From assembly GCA_018336195.1 (NCBI GenBank), contig JAGXQV010000146.1, forward strand, positions 1 to 32,707: a stretch of DNA of 32,707 nucleotides, written 5' to 3'. This DNA comes from Sulfuricella sp. (lineage in GTDB: Bacteria > Pseudomonadota > Gammaproteobacteria > Burkholderiales > Sulfuricellaceae). The translations under genes were made by a program, and so were the position numbers. Shown in pieces: positions 18,662-27,006 of this stretch; position 1 is the first letter of the stretch, and every line of letters starts with the position of its first letter. Below the pieces are notes generated by a model. The model ran no database searches and was not told where the DNA came from. It saw only the letters and a program-made list of their open reading frames with translations.

Positions 18662-19216
18662 TCATCGTGTGGATTTATTGAAATTGTCGATGCAATTCTT
18701 CAGGCGCTCATCCAGCCCTTCCGTCTTGTCGGTTATTTCGCAATCCTCAGCAACCTTCGGCTTTTCGTTGGCTTTCACTGTCCGGTAAATCACGCGCGGA
18801 GGCGGCGGCACGGGTTTGGCGTCGATCTTGGCCGGCTCTTCATTCTTTACCGCCCCCTCGTGAGGCTGCATCAATGCTTGTTGCTTGAGTTGAGCTTCTA
18901 GTCGTTTGTTTTGTTCTTTCAACTCGTTGATCAAGGTTTCTTGCTTAGGGTCGGGTACCTGGATCTCGGCATGATGGGTTTTCGGAGTTGGTATGAGTTT
19001 GCTCTCCGTCACGGCTGGCGGTTTTTCCTTGAACAGGGAAGAAATCACTATCGTTCCCCCCACCCCGGCAATAGTCCCACCTAACATCGCGGTACCCAGT
19101 ATCAACATCAACTTGCGGTTACGACCGTGGGCCTTGGCGGTTACGTCAACGTCAGCATTTTCTTCAGCCGGTGATTGCTCGGCAGCAGGTAATTCGGTAG
19201 GCTGTTCTTCTGCCAT
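18662..19216 (-). CDS. Single-pass membrane protein with coiled coil, unknown function
   Basis: The 184-residue product has an acidic, Pro/Glu-rich N-terminus (1-30), one hydrophobic Gly-rich helix (about 35-60), a Pro-rich linker, a heptad-like segment about 90-116 (ETLINELKEQNKRLEAQLKQ), a KPVPPPPRVIYRTV stretch, and a C-terminal part with two cysteines (C159, C175) that could form a disulphide if exported. The layout suggests an N-in membrane protein with a periplasmic coiled coil. No family was recognised. No ribosome site precedes the ATG; the sequence before it on this strand is CCTCC, so the true start or mode of initiation is open. It converges on the 4-TM gene B. Confidence 0.65.
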   Translation of the reverse strand: MAEEQPTELPAAEQSPAEENADVDVTAKAHGRNRKLMLILGTAMLGGTIAGVGGTIVISSLFKEKPPAVTESKLIPTPKTHHAEIQVPDPKQETLINELKEQNKRLEAQLKQQALMQPHEGAVKNEEPAKIDAKPVPPPPRVIYRTVKANEKPKVAEDCEITDKTEGLDERLKNCIDNFNKSTR

Positions 19217-19251
19217 ATTAAGGAGGTCGGCTAAAGAGTTTTTCGCTTCGT

Positions 19252-19257
19252 AGTATA
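19252..19257 (-). promoter_or_regulatory. Possible -10 element of the coiled-coil membrane gene
   Basis: TATACT on the minus strand with a weak TTTACG 19 bases upstream would start transcription near 19245, giving a leader of about 30 bases. Weak evidence. Confidence 0.3.
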
Positions 19258-19316
19258 GCGTAATGAGGTGGTTTGCCGTAAAGTAATTGCCTCCGAACTC
19301 GGCCCTGTCAGGTGTT

Positions 19317-19685
19317 ATGAGCGAAAGTCCCTTTGAAGCAAGACTGAAAGCTGCATACGGCGACGTTTATGAAAACAGCAAGCAGTCCGGATCAGAAATT
19401 GCCCCCCCCCTACGCACTGAATCTGTAATGCAGATGCAGGAAAAGGTCATTACGGTTAATGTTTACGTGCTCGGAATTAATATCGAATACAACGAGCCGG
19501 ACATATTCGTCACTCACGTAACCTGCACCGAACAGGAATATTATGAGGAAGGTTTGCACCTCATTATGGCCGAAGAGCGTGCGAAACAGAACGGCTTCGT
19601 CGATCCGATGTTCTCTTTCGACGAGCGCGAGAGGAATGTCATCGGGAAACTGGGACGGCTTTTTTCCGCTCCGCTCAGTCCCTAA
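19317..19685 (+). CDS. Small protein of unknown function
   Basis: The 122-residue product starts at ATG 19317, preceded by CAGGTG at short spacing; a TTG ten codons earlier is less likely. The N-terminal 45 residues are polar. The rest alternates strands and helices: EKVITVNVYVLGINIEYNEP reads like a beta hairpin, then TEQEYYEEGLHLIMAEERAKQ like a helix. No signal peptide or membrane helix is seen, so it is probably cytoplasmic. No family was recognised. A run of nine C (19402-19410) encodes Pro-Pro near residue 30. The 3' end overlaps the convergent xthA by 11 bases. That the start has a plausible ribosome site and that codon use looks ordinary support a real gene. Confidence 0.65.
   Translation: MSESPFEARLKAAYGDVYENSKQSGSEIAPPLRTESVMQMQEKVITVNVYVLGINIEYNEPDIFVTHVTCTEQEYYEEGLHLIMAEERAKQNGFVDPMFSFDERERNVIGKLGRLFSAPLSP
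19402..19410 (+). repeat. C9 homopolymer within a coding region
   Basis: Nine consecutive C lie inside the small unknown gene. A one-base change would shift the frame about 30 codons in. Such runs are slippage-prone in replication and are also error-prone in some sequencing. Confidence 0.8.
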
Positions 19686-20442
19686 TTTCGACGATCACCG
19701 GCGCATGGTCGGAAGGCCTTTCGAGCTTCCGGGTTGATTTATCGATCATACAGGAAACACATTTCTCAGTAAGCTCTTCACTCAGCAGAATGTGGTCGAT
19801 GCGCATTCCAAGATTACGACGGAAAGCATTCATTCGATAGTCCCACCAACTATATGATTTCTCTTGCTGGGCGAACAAACGAAACGCATCTTTCATTCCC
19901 AAAGCCATCAGGCGGACAAACCGCTCACGCTCCGGCCCGCTACAAAGAACTTGTCCTTCCCAAGCCGACGGGTCGTAAACATCTGCATCCTGAGGAGCGA
20001 TGTTGTAATCCCCCAATAAAGCCAAGCGGGGATAGCGTCGAATTTCGTTTTCCAGCCATCCCAATAGTGCGTCAAGCCAACGCAGCTTGTATTGGTACTT
20101 GTCCGAATCAAGGCTTTGCCCGTTGGGAACATATACGCACACCACTCTTACTTCGTTGATCGTTACCGCCAATATCCGCTTTTGTTCATCAATGAACCCC
20201 GGTATGCCAGTACTAACTTCCCCAGCATCGATACGACTCAGTATCGCCACGCCGTTATAGGTCTTTTGACCGGAATAACTTGCCTGATAGCCAGCATCGT
20301 TGATTTCCGCAATCGGGAATATTCGATCTTCAAGTTTAATTTCCTGCAAGCACAGGACATCCGGCTGATGAGTTGCCATCCAGTCGAGTACTTGCGGCAA
20401 ACGCACTTTCAGGGAGTTGACGTTCCAGGTGGCAAGTTTCAT
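19675..20442 (-). CDS. xthA: Exodeoxyribonuclease III (AP endonuclease)
   Basis: Exonuclease III cuts at abasic sites and removes 3' blocking groups in base-excision repair. The 255-residue product shows the full EEP-nuclease set: MKLATWNVNSLKVR with the catalytic Asn, LCLQEIKLED with the metal-binding Glu, VCVYVPNGQ, LLGDYNIAPQD with catalytic Asp and Asn, RIDHILLS, and a final RPSDHAPVIVEI with the active-site Asp-His. Length is standard for the bacterial ExoIII family. Upstream it is divergent from the gamma-carbonic-anhydrase-like gene, and its end overlaps the convergent small gene by 11 bases. Confidence 0.96.
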   Translation of the reverse strand: MKLATWNVNSLKVRLPQVLDWMATHQPDVLCLQEIKLEDRIFPIAEINDAGYQASYSGQKTYNGVAILSRIDAGEVSTGIPGFIDEQKRILAVTINEVRVVCVYVPNGQSLDSDKYQYKLRWLDALLGWLENEIRRYPRLALLGDYNIAPQDADVYDPSAWEGQVLCSGPERERFVRLMALGMKDAFRLFAQQEKSYSWWDYRMNAFRRNLGMRIDHILLSEELTEKCVSCMIDKSTRKLERPSDHAPVIVEIRD

Positions 20443-20515
20443 GGCGATTCTTCATTTTCAGATTAAGTGGTGAGATTATACTGTTACTCTAGTCCACCCC
20501 GGTTCGACTCACATC

Positions 20516-21049
20516 ATGTCTTGCAACGTCCATCCCTATCAGGGAATTTATCCTGTAATCCCGGCTACCGCCTACATCCACCCTAGCGCTCAGATTATCG
20601 GCGATGTCGAGATGGGTGAGGAGTCCTCAATCTGGTGCAACACCGTAATACGGGGCGACGTTAATCTCATCCGGATCGGGTCACAATCCAACATTCAGGA
20701 TTTGTGTACGCTTCATGTCAGCCATCGCAGACCTGAGGTCAATCCGGGCGGGGCAAGCCTTTTAATTGGGAATCGCGTCACGGTTGGGCATGGGGTAATT
20801 TTGCACGGTTGCCATATCGCCGATGAATGCCTGATCGGGATGGGCTGTATCGTGATGGATAAAGTCTTGGTCGAAAAGCACGTTATGATCGCTGCCGGTA
20901 GCTTGGTGCCCGCAGGAAAGCGCCTGGAATCAGGTTATCTCTACTTGGGAAGACCGGTTAAACAAGTGCGACCACTCACGTCCGGGGAGATTGAACATTT
21001 TGCTTATTCAGCCGCGCATTACGTGAGACTTTGCCGAAGCTACCTTTGA
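20516..21049 (+). CDS. Gamma-class carbonic anhydrase-like protein (YrdA family)
   Basis: The 177-residue product is a left-handed parallel beta-helix protein of hexapeptide repeats: AQIIGDVEMGEESSIWCNTV, RGDVNLIRIG, SNIQDLCTLHV and so on. The three histidines expected to bind metal are in place (LHVSH and VGHGVILHGC), as is the final HYVRL helix. Family members are trimeric and resemble Cam-type carbonic anhydrase; many show little or no activity, so the function is open. A TATACT at 20477-20482 could be its -10 element, without a good -35. Neighbouring genes are unrelated. Confidence 0.93.
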   Translation: MSCNVHPYQGIYPVIPATAYIHPSAQIIGDVEMGEESSIWCNTVIRGDVNLIRIGSQSNIQDLCTLHVSHRRPEVNPGGASLLIGNRVTVGHGVILHGCHIADECLIGMGCIVMDKVLVEKHVMIAAGSLVPAGKRLESGYLYLGRPVKQVRPLTSGEIEHFAYSAAHYVRLCRSYL

Positions 21050-21107
21050 TTGACGAACGGCAGGAGCAAGCGTTCTGTATAACGCCAAAACAGCGGTGGA
21101 AGATAAA

Positions 21108-21617
21108 TTATTTTTCGGTCTTGGTTGGTGACGCGGTCTTGGTTATCGTTTTCGGATAACCCGCCACATCCAGCGCCGCATCCCAGGTTTCCGAACCATA
21201 ACCTTTGACCGGTGATGACTTGCCGATTAGTAGTACCGGCACCTCCAATCCTCCAGAGAGCTTTTGCAGTTCCTCGGAGACTTCCGGTTCGGAAGGGTTT
21301 TTTTCCTTGAAGGGAATTCCGCGTTTTGTCAAATGCTCACGCGCCTTGGCACACGATTCTCCGCAATCTGTGACATACAAAGTCACCGGGTAATTCCGTG
21401 CGGCAGTCTGGATAGCGTAAGACGTTTGCCCCTTCTCCTGCGGCTGAGACAGGAGTTTTTTCTCCTGAACCTCTTTGACGCTTTGAGGTGGCGGTTGATC
21501 AGAAAAATGTACCTTACCGCTGCTATCCGTCCACTTATAGAGGGTTCCAGCCTCCGCCGACTGTGCGGCAAACACCATGAACATACACAGAAAACAAAAC
21601 AAGACCGCCAGTTTCAT
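21108..21617 (-). CDS. DUF4124-glutaredoxin-like fusion, periplasmic
   Basis: The 169-residue product joins a signal peptide (1-23, ending SAEAG), a DUF4124 module (TLYKWTDSSGKVHFSDQPPP, about 25-44) and a glutaredoxin-like domain (about 75-155). The latter begins YPVTLYVTDCGESCAKAREH and has GIPFKEKNP, LEVPVLLIG (the cis-Pro loop) and GYGSETWDAAL, all as in glutaredoxins. The redox pair is C85 and C89, three residues apart rather than the normal two, so thiol chemistry may be altered or lost. The protein probably acts in the periplasm. The gene overlaps the upstream SH3 gene by four bases (ATGA), so they are translationally coupled. Confidence 0.85.
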   Translation of the reverse strand: MKLAVLFCFLCMFMVFAAQSAEAGTLYKWTDSSGKVHFSDQPPPQSVKEVQEKKLLSQPQEKGQTSYAIQTAARNYPVTLYVTDCGESCAKAREHLTKRGIPFKEKNPSEPEVSEELQKLSGGLEVPVLLIGKSSPVKGYGSETWDAALDVAGYPKTITKTASPTKTEK

Positions 21618-22120
21618 ATGCGTAATCCATGTAAGCGTTTTAAGTAATATGTACGAAGTGCCACCACCCCGACCCCGACTCCCGCTAGAAACGCCACCAA
21701 AGCTATCATCAGTATACTGCTGAACGACATATCGCCCGTTCCCTGGAATCTAGGTGCCGCACTAGCTTCGTTTGGTACTTTTGCTACTGAGTCTACTGGT
21801 GCAGAAGGCTCCTTATTCATCTCCGGCATCGGTGTCGCTTGGGAAGCGCTATCTATGCCCTCCTTGGTTTCGGAAGGTTGAGACTTCAAGAGCGAAGACT
21901 TTATCCAACCGATTTGCCCATCGGCAGTTTTTACCTTAGCGAATTCATCATCCGGCTCGATAATTTCCACTTCTGTTTTGGATGGAATAATACGCAACGT
22001 CCGGTAATTTTCGCCCTTTCCACTACGCAGCTTGGCATTAACGCTGTCCATGACGTAAGCCGGTTCCGCCCAAGTCGCACCACTCCACGCCAACAGCAAA
22101 ATCATTGAGAAATTCTTCAT
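21614..22120 (-). CDS. SH3-domain protein with C-terminal membrane anchor
   Basis: The 168-residue product has a signal peptide (1-18, ending TWA), a bacterial SH3 domain (about 20-80: AYVMDSVNAKLRSGKGENYR, EVEIIEP, DGQIGWIKSSLL), a Ser/Pro/Glu-rich linker, and a single membrane helix (about 133-155) followed by a short positively charged tail. This SH3-linker-anchor layout resembles the YgiM/TIGR04211 group. The SH3 domain would face the periplasm and may bind peptidoglycan. It shares an ATGA overlap with the downstream DUF4124-glutaredoxin gene. Function is otherwise unknown. Confidence 0.88.
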   Translation of the reverse strand: MKNFSMILLLAWSGATWAEPAYVMDSVNAKLRSGKGENYRTLRIIPSKTEVEIIEPDDEFAKVKTADGQIGWIKSSLLKSQPSETKEGIDSASQATPMPEMNKEPSAPVDSVAKVPNEASAAPRFQGTGDMSFSSILMIALVAFLAGVGVGVVALRTYYLKRLHGLRI

Positions 22121-22152
22121 GTCGTCATGCTGTTACAATAATGTCTTAATGT

Positions 22153-22180
22153 TATATAACAATTATCGGGTGGAAATCAA
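22153..22180 (-). promoter_or_regulatory. Possible sigma-70 promoter of the SH3 gene pair
   Basis: TTGATT (22180-22175) and TATATA (22158-22153) are 16 bases apart on the minus strand, within the 127-base gap before the SH3 gene. The gap is visibly AT-rich here. No other feature is seen in it. Confidence 0.45.
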
Positions 22181-22247
22181 ATTTCTTGATAGCGGCGACA
22201 AAATTCTCGTATGGCTCCCCCAACGTTCTTTCCTGCTCGCAACGACG

Positions 22248-24281
22248 TCAACTCATCCCGTTGTGGCGTAACAAAGCATCGATGTTGGGCTCACGGCCCC
22301 GAAACGAAATGAATGAATTCAGCGCTGGCCTGCTACCACCAACACCGAGAATTTCATTCCAGAATCGATGCCCGATTTCAGGATTGAGGACACCATGTTC
22401 CTCGAACAAGCTATATGCGTCCGCTGATAGGACTTCCGCCCATTTGTAACTGTAATACCCTGCCGCATAGCCGCCCGCAAATATATGGGAAAAGTTGTTG
22501 GGAAAACGGTTGTATGAGGGCGGAATAATCACCGCAACTCGCTCACGGACTTCCTGGAGTTGTTCCAGTGCAGTATTTTCCCCGTCAGGATCGAAATCAT
22601 AGTGCAGGTGCATGTCGAACAGGGCAAATTCGAGTTGTCTTACAGTTTGCATTCCGCTTTGGAAATTTTTGGCGGCCAGCATCTTGTCGAACAACTCGCG
22701 AGGTAGCGATTCCCCATTATCGACGTGGCGTGAAAGCTGCCGAACGACGTCCCATTCCCAACAGAAATTCTCCATAAACTGGCTGGGAAGCTCTACGGCG
22801 TCCCATTCCACGCCATTTATTCCCGAAACCCCCAATTCTTCTGCTCGCGTCAGCAGATGGTGGAGGCCATGGCCAAATTCGTGAAATAGTGTACCCACTT
22901 CATCGTGGGTAAGTAACGCCGGCTTGTTTCCGACTGGCGGAGCAAAATTGCAGTTAAGATAGGCCACCGGCAACTGGATCGTTTCCTGTTTACGACGTCG
23001 AGTCATTACATCGTCCATCCAGGCTCCGCCCCGCTTGTTCTCGCGGGCATGGAGATCGACGTAGAATTGCCCGATTGGGGCGCCCTTATCGTCGGAGATA
23101 CTAAAAAATTTGACGTCCGGGTGCCATATCGGCGTCTCGGTAGGTACTATTTTTAGGCCATAAAGTGTTTCCGCCAGCTTGAACATCCCCGGCAAGACCT
23201 GGTCTTCCGGAAAGTATTGCTTCACTTCATTATCAGAAAAAGCATATTGGGAAACCCGCAGTTTCTCGCTGGCATAGGCGATATCCCAGGCTTCAAGTTG
23301 TGTCATACCCAAAGTTTCTGCGGCAAACTCCCGCAATTCCGCAAGATCTCTCTGTGCGTAGGGTTTGGCACGGGCGCCAAGCTCATTGAGAAAATTCAAA
23401 ACCTGTCCGGGTGATTCCGCCATCTTGGAGACCAACGAAAGCTCGGCATAGTTGGCAAATCCCAACAACTTGGCCGCCTCTTTGCGAAGCGCAAGTAATT
23501 GGCAAATCAACGGGGTATTGTCCCACTCGATATTTCCGAATTCCGAGGCGCGCGTCACGTATTCTCGATACATCCGTTCCCGCAAATTACGGTTGTCGGC
23601 ATATTGCATTACGGGTAGCCAGGAAGGGGCGCGGAGGGTAAATTTCCAACCAGTTTTGCCATCCTGAGCAGCTGCGTCGCGAGCGGCTTGAATCTCATCG
23701 GCGGGAATCCCGGAAAGCTCCTTTTCGCCTTCTATGTAAAGTGAAAAGGCGTTAGTTGCATCTAGCAGGTTTTCTTCAAACTTTGCCCCCAAGGAGGACA
23801 GCTCTTCCTGGATCACCTTGAATCGGACTTTATCCTGCGGAGGAAGCTCGGCACCTCCCAATCGAAAGTCTCTTAATTCATTTTCAATTATTTTTTGCTG
23901 TTCCCCGGTCAGGGACTCAAACAATGGCGAAATCCGTAATTTTTTGTATTTCTCAAAAAGCACTTCATTCTGCGACAAGTCAGCGTAGTACGCCGTAATG
24001 AGGGGTAAATTGGCATTGTAAGCCTCGCGCAACTCGGGGCTATTCATTACCGAATTCAGATGGGAAACCTGCCCCCAGGCACGCGATAGGCGTTCGTTGG
24101 CGTCTTCCAGAACTCCAACAAAATTTTCCCATTGGGGGGCAGCAGTATCACCTGACAAATTTTCCAGCAACAGGCGATTTTCGCTTAGCAGTTGCTCAAT
24201 TGCCGGCGTGACATGCTCGGGGCAAATTTCAGGAAATCGCGGCAAGCCGGAAAAGTCTAGGAGAGGATTAGCATTATTCAT
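22248..24281 (-). CDS. prlC: Oligopeptidase A (M3 metallopeptidase)
   Basis: Oligopeptidase A is a cytoplasmic zinc peptidase that degrades peptides, including cleaved signal peptides. The 677-residue product has the M3 zinc motif LFHEFGHGLHH (H467, E468, H471) and the downstream third-ligand segment GVEWDAVELPSQFMENF. The late conserved HIFAGGYAAGYYSYKW forms the substrate-binding Tyr/Gly loop. The N-terminus NPLLDFSGLPRFPEICPEHV is typical of bacterial OpdA/PrlC, and length is normal. Its ATG abuts the stop of pyrC' with no base between, so it is the last gene of the algH-to-prlC cluster. Clustering with pyrimidine genes has no obvious metabolic reason. Confidence 0.97.
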   Translation of the reverse strand: MNNANPLLDFSGLPRFPEICPEHVTPAIEQLLSENRLLLENLSGDTAAPQWENFVGVLEDANERLSRAWGQVSHLNSVMNSPELREAYNANLPLITAYYADLSQNEVLFEKYKKLRISPLFESLTGEQQKIIENELRDFRLGGAELPPQDKVRFKVIQEELSSLGAKFEENLLDATNAFSLYIEGEKELSGIPADEIQAARDAAAQDGKTGWKFTLRAPSWLPVMQYADNRNLRERMYREYVTRASEFGNIEWDNTPLICQLLALRKEAAKLLGFANYAELSLVSKMAESPGQVLNFLNELGARAKPYAQRDLAELREFAAETLGMTQLEAWDIAYASEKLRVSQYAFSDNEVKQYFPEDQVLPGMFKLAETLYGLKIVPTETPIWHPDVKFFSISDDKGAPIGQFYVDLHARENKRGGAWMDDVMTRRRKQETIQLPVAYLNCNFAPPVGNKPALLTHDEVGTLFHEFGHGLHHLLTRAEELGVSGINGVEWDAVELPSQFMENFCWEWDVVRQLSRHVDNGESLPRELFDKMLAAKNFQSGMQTVRQLEFALFDMHLHYDFDPDGENTALEQLQEVRERVAVIIPPSYNRFPNNFSHIFAGGYAAGYYSYKWAEVLSADAYSLFEEHGVLNPEIGHRFWNEILGVGGSRPALNSFISFRGREPNIDALLRHNGMS

Positions 24282-25559
24282 TTATACGCTTTCGTAAACA
24301 ACGTGGCCTTCAACTAGGGTCATACGAACCTTCCCTTGCAGTTCGACGCCACTAAAAGGGGTATTTTTCCCTTGGCTCTTCAAGGCATGCGGTTCGATCT
24401 TCCAGTACTGGTCCGGATCGAATAGGGTCAGGTCGGCCGGTTGCCCAGGTGCTAGGTTTCCCGCATTTAGGCCAAGAACGCACGCGGGAGCCGCCGTTAT
24501 TTTCGCTATAGCGGTGGAAAGCGGCAGGTTCATTTCCCGTGCCCATTTTAAGGTTAATGGCAACAATAGCTCCAGGCCGGTTGCGCCAGGTTCGGCTTCT
24601 GCGAAAGGAAGGAATTTTGCGTCGTCATCAACCGGGGCATGGTCGGAACAGACTGCGTCCACAGTGCCATCCGCCAATCCCTGACGCAAGCCGTCCCGAT
24701 CCCGCTGGCTACGTAATGGCGGAATCAAGTGGCAGTTGGCATCAAAAAATCCAATATCCATTTCACACAAGTGGGCGGCATGTACCGAAATATCCGCTGT
24801 TACTGGCAATCCATCCGCCTTTGCCGCCCGTAGCATTTCCACCCCGGTGCGGGTAGAGAGCCTGCAAAAATGCACCCGAGCGCCAGTTTCTCTGACCAAC
24901 GTAAGAATTGTCGCCATTGCTACACTTTCGGCACTCGCCGGTATTCCAGCCAATCCCAGGCGGCTGGCCACCTCTCCATCATGCGCCACGCCGCCCTTGG
25001 CGAGGTGGGCATCCTGGGGGCGAAGCCATACGGTGAAGTCAAAAGTCGCCGCATATTGCATGGCTCGCCATAACACTTGGGTGTCAACCAACGGTGCATC
25101 CGCCTGCGAAAACCCGATGCAGCCGGCATCACGAAGTTCCGCCATTTCGGTAATACGCGCCCCCTCCAACTTTTGGGTTAACGCTCCCAAGGGAAATACT
25201 CGCGCCTGATTCAGACTCTTGGCGCGATATTTGAGCATCTCCACCAACCCCGGTTCATCAAGAGGAGGGTCGGTGTCGGGTGGGCAAACCAGGGTGGTTA
25301 TTCCCCCAGCAACCGCAGCGGCCATCTCGGATTCCAATGTCGCCATGTATTCATAACCTGGCTCTCGTAGCCTCGCGGACAAATCAATTAATCCAGGGCA
25401 AACCGTCAACCCGGTGGCGTCTATAATCCTATTTGCCTGAAAGCCATCGGGTTCCTTTCCAAAAGAAACGACCTTGCCGGCAGCGACAAATATGTCAAAT
25501 TGCCCGTCAACGCCGTTCTTCGGATCAACCAAGTAGCCATTTTTGATGTGGATTTTCAT
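24282..25559 (-). CDS. Inactive dihydroorotase homologue (PyrC'/PyrX)
   Basis: The 425-residue product has the type-I dihydroorotase fold: an N-terminal beta segment, VCPGLIDL, the barrel, SDHAP, and a C-terminal [15 protein letters not shown]. However, the metal-binding H-x-H that should follow PGLIDL is S-A-R (residues 61-63). The usual MPNT-PP loop reads CPPDTDPP, and the HxxH-like segment in the barrel is VHFCRLST, with Arg at a normally His position. It therefore cannot bind the two zinc ions and is predicted to be catalytically dead. Such proteins next to pyrB act as scaffolds that hold aspartate transcarbamoylase in a dodecamer, as known in pseudomonads. It overlaps pyrB by four bases (ATGA). 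A functional pyrC must be elsewhere. Confidence 0.94.
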   Translation of the reverse strand: MKIHIKNGYLVDPKNGVDGQFDIFVAAGKVVSFGKEPDGFQANRIIDATGLTVCPGLIDLSARLREPGYEYMATLESEMAAAVAGGITTLVCPPDTDPPLDEPGLVEMLKYRAKSLNQARVFPLGALTQKLEGARITEMAELRDAGCIGFSQADAPLVDTQVLWRAMQYAATFDFTVWLRPQDAHLAKGGVAHDGEVASRLGLAGIPASAESVAMATILTLVRETGARVHFCRLSTRTGVEMLRAAKADGLPVTADISVHAAHLCEMDIGFFDANCHLIPPLRSQRDRDGLRQGLADGTVDAVCSDHAPVDDDAKFLPFAEAEPGATGLELLLPLTLKWAREMNLPLSTAIAKITAAPACVLGLNAGNLAPGQPADLTLFDPDQYWKIEPHALKSQGKNTPFSGVELQGKVRMTLVEGHVVYESV

Positions 25560-26512
25560 GCTGCGTGGCTCCCTGCGAGGATGCTCATTACCGCCATACG
25601 CACGGCAATGCCAAATGTCACTTGGGCAAGGATTACCGATTGCGCGCCGTCAGCAACGTCTGAGTCGATTTCAACCCCCCGGTTCATTGGGCCGGGGTGC
25701 ATGACTATTGCATCTGGCTTGGCAAGGGCCAATTTGTCCAAAGTTAGTCCGTAGTATTTGAAATATTCCTGTGCCGATGGCAGCAAGGCGCCGCGCATTC
25801 TCTCGTTTTGCAGGCGTAGCATGATGACCACATCGACATCTTTTAACCCCTGCAGCATGTCGTGGTAGACCTGAACACCCATTCGCTCTATCCCCGCCGG
25901 CAACAAAGTTTTTGGTGCGATAACGCGCACTTCCGGAACGCCCAGAGTGGTTAGCGCACAGATCTGCGAGCGCGCCACCCGGGAATGCAAAACATCCCCA
26001 ACGATGGCAACGCGCAAGTTGTGAAATTCCTTTTTGAAATAGCGGATGGTAAACATATCCAGTAGCCCCTGGGTAGGATGTGCATGCCGGCCATCCCCGG
26101 CATTGACTACATGGATGTGCGGCTGCACATGACGCGCAATGAGGTGGGCGGCTCCCGACTGTGCGTGGCGCACCACAAACATGTCGGCCTGCATGGCAGT
26201 CAGGTTGTCCACTGTGTCAAGGAGCGTTTCTCCTTTACTTGTGCTGGAAGCGCCAACGTTTAGATTGATGACATCTGCGGAGAGTTTTTTGGCAGCTATT
26301 TCAAACGTCGTACGGGTTCGGGTACTCGGCTCGAAAAAAAGATTGAATATTGCCTTACCGCGAAGTAATGGCACTTTCTTTACCTCTCGATCCACCGGAT
26401 TGAGAAAATTCTCCGCTGTATCAAGGATATGGTTGATCATCCCGCGGGGAAGACCCTCGATCGTCAGCAAATGCTGCATTTCGCCGTTTTTGTTCAGCTG
26501 GGGATTATTCAT
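25556..26512 (-). CDS. pyrB: Aspartate carbamoyltransferase, catalytic subunit
   Basis: PyrB joins carbamoyl phosphate to aspartate, the committed step of pyrimidine synthesis. The 318-residue product carries the carbamoyl-phosphate loop [13 protein letters not shown], the KGETLLDT segment with the mobile-loop lysine, [27 protein letters not shown], and [17 protein letters not shown] near the end. Length and the preceding pyrR are normal for the class that pairs with an inactive PyrC'. It shares four-base overlaps with both pyrR and pyrC'. No regulatory pyrI is present, in line with this class. Confidence 0.98.
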   Translation of the reverse strand: MNNPQLNKNGEMQHLLTIEGLPRGMINHILDTAENFLNPVDREVKKVPLLRGKAIFNLFFEPSTRTRTTFEIAAKKLSADVINLNVGASSTSKGETLLDTVDNLTAMQADMFVVRHAQSGAAHLIARHVQPHIHVVNAGDGRHAHPTQGLLDMFTIRYFKKEFHNLRVAIVGDVLHSRVARSQICALTTLGVPEVRVIAPKTLLPAGIERMGVQVYHDMLQGLKDVDVVIMLRLQNERMRGALLPSAQEYFKYYGLTLDKLALAKPDAIVMHPGPMNRGVEIDSDVADGAQSVILAQVTFGIAVRMAVMSILAGSHAA

Positions 26513-27006
26513 GATACGGCTTTCAAACGTAGGGACAATTCGCCCCTTTCATCACGGGTGAGCTGGATGTTTTCGGATGGCGCAAGAGTCAGATTTGCAC
26601 CGACAATTTTTGCGCATATCGGCACTTCCTTTCCCCCCCGGTCTATCATTACCGCCAGCGTAACGCTGGCTGGGCGCCCGTAGTCAAATAGGATATTCAT
26701 GGCGGCGCGCACGGTTCGCCCGGTGTAGAGCACATCGTCCACCAGAATTATGTGGCTTCCGTCGACGTCAAAAGGAATATGCGATGGCTTTACAACCGGA
26801 TGCAAGCCAGTGCGGCTAAAATCATCCCTATAAAAGGAGATATCTAACGTTCCGCAAGGTATTTGCATTCCTAATTGAGCATGTAGCCTTTCCGCGACCC
26901 AGGCACCTCCTGTATGAATCCCTACCAAAGCACTCTTGTTTGGCAGGTAGGGTCTGAGCTGGCGTGCCATTTCGGCGATAAGTTGTTCTGCTTTAGGTAA
27001 TTCCAT
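26509..27006 (-). CDS. pyrR: PyrR bifunctional regulator / uracil phosphoribosyltransferase
   Basis: The 165-residue type-I phosphoribosyltransferase has the PRPP-binding signature [19 protein letters not shown] near residue 92 and a [13 protein letters not shown] segment near 29. The order pyrR-pyrB is classical. In Gram-positive bacteria PyrR binds pyr mRNA to cause attenuation; in proteobacteria an RNA role is less certain, and the enzyme activity is more secure. No anti-terminator/terminator pair is seen before pyrB, since pyrR overlaps it, so any RNA target would have to lie elsewhere. It overlaps ruvX by 14 bases and pyrB by four. Confidence 0.95.
   Translation of the reverse strand: MELPKAEQLIAEMARQLRPYLPNKSALVGIHTGGAWVAERLHAQLGMQIPCGTLDISFYRDDFSRTGLHPVVKPSHIPFDVDGSHIILVDDVLYTGRTVRAAMNILFDYGRPASVTLAVMIDRGGKEVPICAKIVGANLTLAPSENIQLTRDERGELSLRLKAVS

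Noticed and set aside
19218..19225. AAGGAGGT, a perfect ribosome-binding site on the plus strand next to the ATG of the minus-strand coiled-coil gene.
   Set aside because: No ATG, GTG or TTG follows at usable distance on the plus strand, so it is probably coincidental.
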